Source: Trichormus sp. M33_DOE_039 (GTDB taxonomy: Bacteria; Cyanobacteriota; Cyanobacteriia; Cyanobacteriales; Nostocaceae). Taken from it: a stretch of 64,000 nucleotides of DNA. The notes beneath the pieces are model-generated. The model did not search any database. It was not told the origin of the DNA and saw only the letters and a program-made list of their open reading frames with translations. Positions 44,519 to 53,377 of the stretch are shown here, in pieces. Where the stretch lies: NCBI GenBank assembly GCA_015296085.1, contig DVDT01000105.1, forward strand, positions 82,346 through 146,345, in the 5' to 3' direction. Positions within the stretch are counted from its first letter, which is position 1. Each line of letters begins with the position of its first letter. The position numbers were made by a program, and so were the translations under genes.

Positions 44519-47143
44519 ATGGCATGGAATTCTTGGCAACCCGCAGTTGGTGTTGCTGGTGTAATAACTGTTCTCGTATCCCAGCCTGTTTGGGCTGCTC
44601 CTGTTCCCGTAACAGCAGTAGAACTTTATGATACAGATCAAGGTTTAGAAGTTGTTTTAAAGACAACACCTGGTGTCACCTTAAATACTCAAACCAGCAC
44701 CGAAGACAAGACCCTGATGATCACCGTCACCAATGCTCAACTGCAATTGGTACAAGGAAAACCACCCATAATTACGAATAATCCTATCCCTGGCATTGCG
44801 GAGATTGTGGTTGGACAGTCTGATCCTAACACCATCGAAATTGAAATCACTGGGATCAATGCAGTCCCTAAATTTAATCTGCGTCAGGATGGACAAGAAT
44901 TTGTTGTTAGTATTCCTTTTGCTACTGCAAGTCAAACTCCAGAGACACCTACAGCCACAGAAACTCCCACACCAGACCAAACTCTACCTCCAGAGACACC
45001 TACAGCCACAGAAACCCCACCTCCAGAAACTCCCACAACAGCCCAAACTCCCCCTCCAGAAGCAGAAAAACCAGACGAACCAATCGAACTGACGGTTGTG
45101 GGGGATCAATTACGAACAACTTATCAAGTTCCTAATTCCTCAGTTGGTACTCGTACCGATACCCCAGTAATTGACGTACCACAAGCAATTCAAGCTATAC
45201 CCCAAGAAGTCATTAAAGACCAAGGTACGCGCAGTCTCGGTGAAGTCTTCAAAAACAGTAGTAGTGCTAATACAGGTCGTACCTCTTCTCAAGCACCAGC
45301 ATTAACTCCTGTCATTCGTGGCTTTGAATCTCGTAACTTATTGCGTAATGGTTTACGAGATGACAGTCTCCGATTTAATAGTGAGATTGGTAACGTTGAA
45401 CGAGTAGAAATTCTCAAAGGGCCGGCTTCCGTATTGTTTGGACAGGGTGATTTAGGTGGGGTAGTGAACCTTGTGACTAAACAGCCGTTGAATACACCAT
45501 ATTATGCCTTTGAGTATCAAGTAGGTCAATTTGGTTTACATCGTCCCACAATCGACTTTTCCGGCCCGTTAGATAAAGATGGGATAGCTTATCGTTTAAA
45601 TGCTGCCTATCAAACTGCTGACAGTTTCAAAGATTTTGAGAATAGCGAGTCTTTCTTTATTGCTCCTGTTGTCAGACTGATTAGTAATAAAGATACAACT
45701 TTAACAGCGAATATAGAGTATCTTAAATACCGTAATTTTGAGACAGCACCAGATTTACCAGCTTCAGGTACAGTCATTTCTAACCCTAATGGTAGAGTTT
45801 CACGAGAGGCTAATTTAGGTGAACCATCGTTATCTGAAAGTGAGTCCTTGGTCACTCGTTTAGGTTATCAGTTAGACCATCGTTTAAATGATAATTGGAC
45901 AATCAAAAGTGAGCTAGCTACAGCTTTTTTAGATGTCCCTGAAAGTACTGTGGTGCTTCCTGTAGCTAACTCTGGAACTTCGGATGGACTAAATGAAGAT
46001 GGGCGTACTCTCGAACGGTTTCTAATCGATAATCCATCTAGTGTCACTAGTTTGACTTTTAATAATAGTCTCTTAGGTAAGGTCAAAACAGGCAGCATTG
46101 AACATAATTTATTATTTGGTGTTGAAGTTGCTAGAGAGGAAACAGAAGATCAGCTAGATTTTAGACTACTCAACAGCATTGATGTTTTTAACCCTGTTTA
46201 TCAACCTGACAGTGTTTCACCATTTTCCATTCCTTTTAGCAATACCAATACACGCAAAAACTCTATTGGTCTTTATGCTCAAGATCAAATTTCGTTATCC
46301 AAGAATATTATTTTAGTCTTGGGTGGACGGTTGGATTTTGTTAACCAAGACTATGAAGATTTATTGTCTTCAGCAGAAAATTTTGAACGTAGTGACACAG
46401 TTTTTAGTCCTCGTGTCGGTATTGTGATCAAACCTAGTGAAAACCTGTCTCTATATGCTAGCTACAGCCAATCATTTACGCCTGTAATTGGGAGAACCAG
46501 AATTTTAAATTCAGAGACAGGGGAAACGACAATTGGCGAACCCTTTGAACCCGAACGAGGAACTCAGTACGAAGTTGGTTTGAAGGCAAATTTACTAGGC
46601 GATCGCCTCTCTACCACCCTGGCATTTTACAATTTAGAACGATCCAACGTTGCTGCTCAAGGATTAAGTGAACCCTTATCCCAAATTCAAATCGGTAAAC
46701 AACGCAGCCGGGGTATAGAATTAGACGTTGCGGGTCAAATTCTCCCTGGTTGGAACTTAACAGCAAGTTATGCTTATACAGAGGCAGAAATTACTGAAGA
46801 TAGCCGTCCCGAATATCAAGGTAAGCAATTACAGAATGTCCCTAGACATGCCTTTGGTTTGTGGAGTACCTACGAACTGCAATCTGGAAACCTCAAAGGT
46901 TTAGGATTTGGTCTAGGTGTTTTCACACAAGGAGAGCGTCAAGGTGACTTACTCAATACCTTTACCTTACCTAGTTACTGGCGTACAGATGCGTCCTTAT
47001 TCTATCGCCGTGATAAATTCCGCGCCGCTATTAACATCCAAAACCTATTTGACGAAGACTACTACGAAGGCGCGCGAGATATTGTGCGTGTAGTTCCAGG
47101 TGCGCCTTTAACCATAACTGGTAGCATTTCTGTTGAATTTTAA
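44519..47143 (+). CDS. AMIN-domain TonB-dependent siderophore-type receptor
   Basis: The 874-residue outer-membrane protein has a signal peptide (GVAGVITVLVSQPVWAAPVP, cleaved after WAA), then an AMIN domain (about 33-140; VELYDTDQGLEVVLKT, QEFVVSIPFA), and a Pro/Thr linker (about 140-192). A TonB-box-like IELTVVGD comes next. The plug domain (about 210-320) contains VIDVPQAIQAIPQEV, TPVIRGFESRN and VERVEILKGPASVLFGQGD with GGVVNLVTK. A 22-strand type barrel follows, ending in ITGSISVEF with the C-terminal Phe needed for assembly. This architecture is typical of cyanobacterial FhuA/FecA-like ferric-siderophore receptors. The actual ligand is not predictable. It is divergent from the PKS operon and is followed by an exporter and ABC genes, which suggests linked metal or small-molecule transport. 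The ATG is preceded by AGGA at a slightly long distance (14 bases). Confidence 0.92.
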   Translation: MAWNSWQPAVGVAGVITVLVSQPVWAAPVPVTAVELYDTDQGLEVVLKTTPGVTLNTQTSTEDKTLMITVTNAQLQLVQGKPPIITNNPIPGIAEIVVGQSDPNTIEIEITGINAVPKFNLRQDGQEFVVSIPFATASQTPETPTATETPTPDQTLPPETPTATETPPPETPTTAQTPPPEAEKPDEPIELTVVGDQLRTTYQVPNSSVGTRTDTPVIDVPQAIQAIPQEVIKDQGTRSLGEVFKNSSSANTGRTSSQAPALTPVIRGFESRNLLRNGLRDDSLRFNSEIGNVERVEILKGPASVLFGQGDLGGVVNLVTKQPLNTPYYAFEYQVGQFGLHRPTIDFSGPLDKDGIAYRLNAAYQTADSFKDFENSESFFIAPVVRLISNKDTTLTANIEYLKYRNFETAPDLPASGTVISNPNGRVSREANLGEPSLSESESLVTRLGYQLDHRLNDNWTIKSELATAFLDVPESTVVLPVANSGTSDGLNEDGRTLERFLIDNPSSVTSLTFNNSLLGKVKTGSIEHNLLFGVEVAREETEDQLDFRLLNSIDVFNPVYQPDSVSPFSIPFSNTNTRKNSIGLYAQDQISLSKNIILVLGGRLDFVNQDYEDLLSSAENFERSDTVFSPRVGIVIKPSENLSLYASYSQSFTPVIGRTRILNSETGETTIGEPFEPERGTQYEVGLKANLLGDRLSTTLAFYNLERSNVAAQGLSEPLSQIQIGKQRSRGIELDVAGQILPGWNLTASYAYTEAEITEDSRPEYQGKQLQNVPRHAFGLWSTYELQSGNLKGLGFGLGVFTQGERQGDLLNTFTLPSYWRTDASLFYRRDKFRAAINIQNLFDEDYYEGARDIVRVVPGAPLTITGSISVEF
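44938..45017 (+). repeat. 51-bp-spaced direct repeat encoding the Pro/Thr linker
   Basis: A 28-base stretch beginning CTCCAGAGACACCTACAGCC occurs twice, 51 bases apart, encoding the repeated PETPTATETP peptide between the AMIN and plug domains. Length variation between strains is likely. Confidence 0.75.
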
Positions 47144-47419
47144 TTGAAGAAGGTTGGAGGCAGAGAGCAGTGCGGTCTTGGGTTTTAGTATTGCCTTGAA
47201 GCCGCAGCCCATTTGGGCCTCTTGTCCCCCCACCAAATCTGTGATTTGGCGGTCTTCAATGAGGGTGAGTTTGAATCCCCCGCTAATTATTCCTTCTGCC
47301 TACCTTGCAGGAAGCTTATTTACTGCCTAGCCTTACGGCAAAGCTTTCGCGTAGCTTGCTTACCTGAAAGGTTAATGCTTTCTGCCTTTCTTCAAAATTA
47401 GATTAAACACTTTGCCACA
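47144..47419. repeat. Intergenic repeat cluster before the MFS gene
   Basis: The gap carries repeat-type sequence: GCAGTGCGGTCTTGGG near 47168, a near-palindrome at 47230-47252 (CCACCAAATC and GATTTGGCGG, one mismatch, loop TGT), and CTTACGGCAAAGCTTTCGCG near 47331. No gene is seen. Confidence 0.55.
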
Positions 47420-48733
47420 ATGCGAACTTTTTTGATCATCTGGCTGGGGCAAATAGTATCTACCATCGGCAGTTTTATGACAGTGTTTGCCCTGACAATT
47501 TGGGTATGGGATAAAACTGGTTCGGCGACGGCTTTGGCGTTAGTGGGTTTCTTCGCCCAACTGCCAAAAATGTTGATTACTACCTTTGCAGGTATTGCTG
47601 TAGACAGGTTTAATCGTCGCCTACTGATGATTTTGGCTGAAGTTGTCGCCGTGTTATGTACGTTAGTCATAGCAATGCTATACCTCAGCCAACAATTACA
47701 GGTGTGGCATTTATATATAATTGTCCTGTTGTATGGGGGGTTTGGGCAATTACAAGTGCTGGCTTATTCTGCCTCCATAGCCTTATTAGTTCCCAAGGAA
47801 CAATACACCCGTGCGGAAAGCTTGGGGGCTGCGGTTAACTACAGTGCAGCCATTTTCGCTCCTGCCCTAGCTGGGTTTATTTATCCACGTCTAGGGATGA
47901 AAGCTATCTTCTGGATCGACTTAACAACCTTTGTCGCTGCCTTCATCACATTATTAATCGTCAAAATTCCCCAACCTGCCATCGAGCAAACCCACAGTGA
48001 GCATACTGAGAGCTTATGGCAAAAATTAACTTTTGGCTTTCGCTACATCTGGTCAAATCCATCATTAACAGCGATGGCGATCGCTTTCACATTATTTGCC
48101 ATTCCCAACGATATCAGTAAAGCCCTTTACAGCCCCATGATTCTTGCCCGTACAGGTGGAGACTCGGAAATTCTCGGTACTGTCACCACTGCTGCTGGTA
48201 TTGGCGGTGTCATCGGTGCAATCATCCTCGGCATCTGGGGAGGCTTTCAGCGTCGCATTCACGGTATGTTATTCGGTTTTATTGGACACGGTATTTTCAG
48301 AACCCTGCTGGGACTTGGGCAAACATTACCAGTGTGGATGGTAGCGCATTTTCTCTCCTCCACACTCATTCCCCTGTTCTACAGTTCCAGCAACGCCATT
48401 TGGTACGCCAAAATTCCCCCAGGCTTACAAGGACGAGTCCTAGCCGCCGACCAACTCATAGGCGTAACAGTCGCCGCCATCACCCCCTTAATTGCCGGAT
48501 TCCTTGCAGATAGAGTTTTTGAACCTGCCATGCGTCCCACAGGGAGTTTAGCTCCTATTTTCGGGAGAATCTTGGGGACTGAGGCTGGTTCAGGGATTAC
48601 TTTACTATTTGTCAGCATGACCATCTGCACAGTCTTAGTAGGGATTTTCGGTTACACCTGGCGCACTTTGCGAAAAGTAGAGGACTTAATCCCAGATCAG
48701 AAACTTCCTAAAAGTTCTAGCATTGCTGATTAA
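47420..48733 (+). CDS. MFS exporter (DHA3/EntS-like)
   Basis: The 437-residue membrane protein has 12 predicted hydrophobic segments. The first helices (LIIWLGQIVSTIGSFMTVFA) and the motif A-like loop AGIAVDRFNRRLLMI between helices 2 and 3 are typical of drug:H+ antiporter and enterobactin-exporter type MFS proteins. PPGLQGRVLAADQLIGVTVA in the second half matches the corresponding conserved loop. It would export a small hydrophobic compound. Gene order (TonB receptor, this exporter, ABC ATPase, ABC permease, all plus strand) makes a substrate shared with the neighbours, such as the PKS product, worth considering. The gap to the following ABC gene is about 40 bases. Confidence 0.87.
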   Translation: MRTFLIIWLGQIVSTIGSFMTVFALTIWVWDKTGSATALALVGFFAQLPKMLITTFAGIAVDRFNRRLLMILAEVVAVLCTLVIAMLYLSQQLQVWHLYIIVLLYGGFGQLQVLAYSASIALLVPKEQYTRAESLGAAVNYSAAIFAPALAGFIYPRLGMKAIFWIDLTTFVAAFITLLIVKIPQPAIEQTHSEHTESLWQKLTFGFRYIWSNPSLTAMAIAFTLFAIPNDISKALYSPMILARTGGDSEILGTVTTAAGIGGVIGAIILGIWGGFQRRIHGMLFGFIGHGIFRTLLGLGQTLPVWMVAHFLSSTLIPLFYSSSNAIWYAKIPPGLQGRVLAADQLIGVTVAAITPLIAGFLADRVFEPAMRPTGSLAPIFGRILGTEAGSGITLLFVSMTICTVLVGIFGYTWRTLRKVEDLIPDQKLPKSSSIAD

Positions 48734-48735
48734 TA

Positions 48736-48772
48736 AAACCTCGCTTTGCGACCCTTTGCGATTAAAAATATC
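48736..48772 (+). repeat. TTTGCG/TTAAAA-type repeat before the ABC ATPase start
   Basis: CCTCGCTTTGCGACCCTTTG and then CGATTAAAAATATC lead directly into the ATG at 48773. It is the same motif type as those before the ATGs at 32489 and 40112. Confidence 0.55.
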
Positions 48773-49663
48773 ATGCTTACCGTCACAAAATTAAACAAGA
48801 CATACCCCAACGGTATCCAAGCTCTAAGAGATATATCCTTAAAAATAGATTACGGCATCTTCGGATTACTAGGCCCAAACGGAGCTGGCAAATCCAGTTT
48901 CATGCGGACACTAGCCACCCTCCAAGATGCAGATGCCGGCACAATAGAATTAGACGAGATAAATTTCCTCAAAAATCCTCAATCTGCTCGCAGTATCTTG
49001 GGCTACTTACCTCAAGATTTCGGCGTTTACCCCAATGTTTCATCTGAAGATTTACTAGATCAATTAGCTGTCTTCAAAGGATTTATTCATCAACAACAAC
49101 GACGAGAAATAGTTGCTCAACAACTACAACTTGTCAACTTATACGAACAGCGTCAACAGAAATTAGGTACTTTTTCCGGTGGTATGCGCCAGCGTTTCGG
49201 AATCGCGCAGGCTTTACTCGGCTCACCCAAACTCGTAATTGTCGATGAGCCAACCGCAGGGTTAGATCCCGCAGAACGCATCCGATTTCATAATTTACTA
49301 TCAGAAATTAGCCGAGACAGAATTTTACTGCTATCGACTCATATTGTCGAAGATGTCGCCGAATTATGCCCAAATATGGCGATCATGAATCGGGGTGAAA
49401 TTATTCGCAGTGGTAGTCCACAGGCGTTAATTAATGCACTGCATGGCAGAGTTTGGACTCAAGCGATCGCACCCCATTCACAGAGAAGTAACTATGAACA
49501 AGGTACAGTAATTACTTCCCGAATGTCACGCGGAGAAAGATGGGTGCGCGTGTTAAGTGATACTCAACCCGGAAAAGATTTTCAACCAGCTGAACCAGAT
49601 TTAAATGATGTTTATTTCATTGCGTTACTAGATAAACCCCAATCGCCAACTATTACTGTTTAA
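48773..49663 (+). CDS. ABC transporter ATP-binding protein
   Basis: From the ATG at 48773 the protein has 296 residues. Walker A is GLLGPNGAGKSS, the Q-loop is in GYLPQDFGVYPNVS, the signature is LGTFSGGMRQRFGIAQALLG, Walker B is LVIVDEPTAGLDP, and the H-loop is in LLLSTHIVEDVAEL. It belongs to the ABC-2/drug and lipid exporter class. The C-terminal 65 residues are a short extension. A TTG upstream at 48746 would add nine residues but those come from repeat sequence, so I reject it. It is followed after nine bases by a permease/M1 fusion, its evident membrane partner. Confidence 0.9.
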   Translation: MLTVTKLNKTYPNGIQALRDISLKIDYGIFGLLGPNGAGKSSFMRTLATLQDADAGTIELDEINFLKNPQSARSILGYLPQDFGVYPNVSSEDLLDQLAVFKGFIHQQQRREIVAQQLQLVNLYEQRQQKLGTFSGGMRQRFGIAQALLGSPKLVIVDEPTAGLDPAERIRFHNLLSEISRDRILLLSTHIVEDVAELCPNMAIMNRGEIIRSGSPQALINALHGRVWTQAIAPHSQRSNYEQGTVITSRMSRGERWVRVLSDTQPGKDFQPAEPDLNDVYFIALLDKPQSPTITV

Positions 49664-49672
49664 GGGTGGACT

Positions 49673-52600
49673 ATGAAACAGGCATTTGCAGCTATCCTAC
49701 GGTTTGAAACTTTTTATCATCTGCGTCGCCCGACATTTTGGCTGATTGCTATCTTATTTTTCACCATTGGACTCACTGATATAGTTGCTAAAGCTGGGCC
49801 AGGTAACGCTTTCTTTTTTGTTAATAGCCCAGCAGAAATCTTCCAAGTGACGATTTGGTACACCATTTTCGGGATTTTGGCAGCATCGGCTTTCGTTGCT
49901 GAAACCTTTGTGCGCGATAGTAATTACCGCATGGAAGCCTTGATTCTGTCCACGCCCATCCGTAAACGTGACTATTTAACAACCCGTTTTATCGCTGCAT
50001 TTGGGGTGACACTTTTAGCATTTTCTACCTATATACCGGGGATGCTTTTAGGTACTGTTATACCAGGATTAAATCCCTTTGCTTTGGGTGCATTTCGTCC
50101 TGAAGCTTATATAGCTAGTTATATATTTTTTGTCTTACCAAATCTATTTTTAGTCAGTGCGATCGCCTTTGGTCTTGCCTCCAAAACTAGAAGCATGATC
50201 ATTACCTACGCTGGAGCAATTATCCTTATCATGCTCTATTTGGTTTCCCTAATGATGGTGGGAGTAGATGTCATTGACTTTGAACTATACCGCATTTGGG
50301 CGATGTTAGACCCCTTTGGCTTTTATGCTTTTGAAGAGAAAACCCTCACTTGGACAGTCTTCCAGCATAATACTTTGATGCCATCGTTAGGTGGAACACT
50401 ACTTTGGAATCGTCTACTTTGGATTACTATCGCTTTTGCTGGTTGGATGTGGAGCTATCGCACCTATTCAATGAAAGTCATGGGTAAGTCTCCTGCTAAA
50501 ACCAAAGTGAAGACAGAAAAACCTCAGCAAATTCATCTCAACAGAAATTTTTCCCCCTCCTACTCTCCTAGATCTTTCCTACTATGGCAGCAATGGATTA
50601 ACCGCACTTGGTTTGAAACTAACTTAATTTTACGAGGACGAGCATTTATCTTGCTGACGGCATTTGGCTTAGTCAGCTTGATTGTCTCAGCAATGGGAAC
50701 TCGTTCCTTTAACTATTCCAATCCTAGTACCGACATCCTAATTCATGCAGCTAATATTTACTTAGAATATATTCTGTTTGCCATTATCATAGTCTATGCG
50801 GCTGAGTTAGTATGGCGAGATAGAGAACTGCGTTTACAGGCTGTAATAGATGCAACGCCTATTTCTAATGCGGCGTTATTACTATCAAAACTAAGTGCTT
50901 TGTTTACCATCATTACTATCAATTTACTGCTAGCAATATTGGTGATGGTAGGCTATCAAGCTATCAATGGTTACTACAATTTTGAGTTCACCTTATATCT
51001 GCAAATGCTCTTTGTTGAGCATAGTCCATACTTTTATTTAACTGCTGTCCTCGCTCTTTTTACTCAAATAGTCACCCGTCATAAATATGCGGGGATGGCG
51101 TTGGCAGTGCTAATTTCTCTCTCGAAAATTCCTCTTGATGCACTAGGTTTATATCATAATCTCTACCGCTTTGCGTCATCCGGTGATATTGAATATTCTT
51201 TAATGAACGGTTACGGACATCTGTTAACTGGACATCTTTGGTATAGCCTTTACTGGGCAATTGGGGGAGCAATTTTAATGCTGCTGGGATATATTATTTA
51301 CCCTCGTGGTACTTTTGATCAAAACCTGATTAAAGATTGGCAAAGAGGCTGGCAGACTACTAGTAAAGTTGTCAAACGTTCTTTAGCAGCTTTAGTATTA
51401 ATGTTTGTAGGTGTCGGTGGCTGGATTGCTTACAACACAATTATAGTTAACGAGTACAAACCACTTACTACCGAAGAAACAGCGGCAGAGATTGAACGGC
51501 GTTTCAAAAAGTATGAACATCTCCCCATGCCCGTAGTGACTGATACTCGGCTGAGTATCGAACTTTATCCAGAGCAACGCTACTTTATTGCTCAAGGTGA
51601 GTATGTATTAGAAAATCGCACCCAATCACCCATCCGCGAAATTCATCTGTTGACATTCATTAATCTAAAAATTAGTGATGTGAAATATCCAGGGGCAAAT
51701 TTACGTTCATCTGATGAAAAATTAGGATATTACATCTATGGCCTAGAAAAACCTCTGATGCCGGGAGAAAAACAAACTATGCAGTTTGTGACTCGAACTG
51801 AACGCCCCCAAGGATTCCGCAACGAGGTTGATAATGATGACATCTACATGATTTATCCTAACGATGTAGTAGATAATGGTACTTATTTATATAGTCCTTT
51901 TATCTTACCTTTTGTTGGTTACACCAAGATGGTAGAAAATAAAAAAGCTTGGTTACGCCAAAAACTCAACCTACCACCCCTTGAGGAACGGATGCGGAAA
52001 CATGATGATCCGGTAGGATTATCGCAGGGACTAATGTTGACACATTTGGGTTGGGGAAATACAGATATTACTATTGGCACATCTGTGAGTCAAACTATAG
52101 TTACATCAGGAAAATTAATCCAGCAATGGATGCAAGGAGATAGGCAATACTTCCGTTATCAATCAACCACTCCAAAGCGTGGGGAATTTACTATTTATTC
52201 TGGACGCTACAAAATTTATCAAGATAATAATTACCGAGTTCCTATTGAAATTTATTACCATCCATCACATGCAGATAATGTGAAACTAATTGCGACTCAA
52301 ATTGGGGAAGCTTTAGAGTTTTATGAACAAACTTTTGGTCCTTATCCTTTTCAACAAGTGCGGGTAACGGAATTTGTTTTTTACAATGGTATGGTTTTTT
52401 CTGAAGGTGGCACAATTGGCATTCCAGAAGTATTAGTTTGGAAAAGTCAAGCCCAAGGTTTGGGAAAAGAAAATATCATCGATTGGCTATCATATCTTTT
52501 AGCTCAAGCTTGGTGGGACGACCAAATTATGGCGGCCGATGTCGCAGGTGGAATGACGATTAATGAAGCTCTCAGTGCTTATGCGAGTTCACTTTATCAA

Positions 52601-53272
52601 CGTTCTCGGCGCACTCCCAAAGAGCAAGTTTTAGCAAGAAAGCAGTTGATGCGAGACTTTTTTCGTCAGCTAGGAAAAATTGATTTTCAAGAACCTCCTT
52701 TAACAGATGTTTATAATGAAACACCCATTGCACGTCATAAGGGGGGTATGGTGCTGGAACTTGTGGAGGATATCATTGGTAAGGAGGCTTTAGTCTCTGC
52801 TATTCGGGATTTTCTGCAAAAGTATCGTTATAAATCTGCTCCTTATGCAAGTGTGATTGATTTACGGGATGCAATTTTAAGTAAAGCTGTGGTTGAACAG
52901 CGAGAGGTAATCAGTGAATTGTTTGCACAAGTTATTACCTATCAAGTAAGTTTAAATGATGCTATTTATCAAAAATTACCTGATGGGAAATATCAAATTA
53001 GGCTGAAGGTAGAAGCACAAAAGATTTATACAACTAATCTGGGACAGCAAAAATCAGCAGTGTTGAATCTCCCATTTACTGTTTCTCTGGAGGATGCAAG
53101 TAGAAATCGAATTTATCTGCAAAAATATCAAATTAATCAACGGGAAGCAACTATTGAAGTTGTTACAAATCAACTTCCTACTTATGCTGCGGTTGATGGT
53201 AGTTATACTCTGCCTTCTGCTGTCTTGCAAGATAATGTGAAGCGTCTCCGTCCTACTTCTGAGGGTTTGTAG
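49673..53272 (+). CDS. ABC-2 permease fused to a degenerate M1 aminopeptidase-like domain (1199 aa)
   Basis: Residues about 1-270 and 300-590 are two ABC-2 permease-like membrane halves (RRPTFWLIAILFFTIGLTDI; ILIHAANIYLEYILFAIIIV; a helix near LAALVLMFVGVGGWIAYNTI). From about residue 600 (LTTEETAAEIERRFKKYEHL) an M1-type metallopeptidase-like ectodomain follows, with a beta-rich N-terminal part. The peptidase core is near residue 935: LSYLLAQAWWDDQ stands where VAHEVAHQWWGHQ is expected, so the two zinc histidines and catalytic glutamate of HEXXH are lost (Tyr, Gln and Leu), while the downstream Glu in INEALSAYAS remains. It should therefore be non-catalytic. The ATPase just upstream energises transport. 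Related ABC-2/M1 fusions exist in other bacteria, usually with an intact motif as I recall. The substrate is unknown. Confidence 0.87.
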   Translation: MKQAFAAILRFETFYHLRRPTFWLIAILFFTIGLTDIVAKAGPGNAFFFVNSPAEIFQVTIWYTIFGILAASAFVAETFVRDSNYRMEALILSTPIRKRDYLTTRFIAAFGVTLLAFSTYIPGMLLGTVIPGLNPFALGAFRPEAYIASYIFFVLPNLFLVSAIAFGLASKTRSMIITYAGAIILIMLYLVSLMMVGVDVIDFELYRIWAMLDPFGFYAFEEKTLTWTVFQHNTLMPSLGGTLLWNRLLWITIAFAGWMWSYRTYSMKVMGKSPAKTKVKTEKPQQIHLNRNFSPSYSPRSFLLWQQWINRTWFETNLILRGRAFILLTAFGLVSLIVSAMGTRSFNYSNPSTDILIHAANIYLEYILFAIIIVYAAELVWRDRELRLQAVIDATPISNAALLLSKLSALFTIITINLLLAILVMVGYQAINGYYNFEFTLYLQMLFVEHSPYFYLTAVLALFTQIVTRHKYAGMALAVLISLSKIPLDALGLYHNLYRFASSGDIEYSLMNGYGHLLTGHLWYSLYWAIGGAILMLLGYIIYPRGTFDQNLIKDWQRGWQTTSKVVKRSLAALVLMFVGVGGWIAYNTIIVNEYKPLTTEETAAEIERRFKKYEHLPMPVVTDTRLSIELYPEQRYFIAQGEYVLENRTQSPIREIHLLTFINLKISDVKYPGANLRSSDEKLGYYIYGLEKPLMPGEKQTMQFVTRTERPQGFRNEVDNDDIYMIYPNDVVDNGTYLYSPFILPFVGYTKMVENKKAWLRQKLNLPPLEERMRKHDDPVGLSQGLMLTHLGWGNTDITIGTSVSQTIVTSGKLIQQWMQGDRQYFRYQSTTPKRGEFTIYSGRYKIYQDNNYRVPIEIYYHPSHADNVKLIATQIGEALEFYEQTFGPYPFQQVRVTEFVFYNGMVFSEGGTIGIPEVLVWKSQAQGLGKENIIDWLSYLLAQAWWDDQIMAADVAGGMTINEALSAYASSLYQRSRRTPKEQVLARKQLMRDFFRQLGKIDFQEPPLTDVYNETPIARHKGGMVLELVEDIIGKEALVSAIRDFLQKYRYKSAPYASVIDLRDAILSKAVVEQREVISELFAQVITYQVSLNDAIYQKLPDGKYQIRLKVEAQKIYTTNLGQQKSAVLNLPFTVSLEDASRNRIYLQKYQINQREATIEVVTNQLPTYAAVDGSYTLPSAVLQDNVKRLRPTSEGL

Positions 53273-53377
53273 TGAGTGCAAGGTGGCAGTTAAATTTGCC
53301 GGCTTTGATTTATGTACAAAGTTCAAAGTCCGTTCTCCACCGCCTCTCTACTCGCCTGGGGTCTTAATTATTAGTCT

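Noticed and set aside
47144..47419. Insertion sequence remnant
   Set aside because: The repeats and small palindromes are of the dispersed cyanobacterial type; no transposase fragment or terminal inverted repeats were seen.
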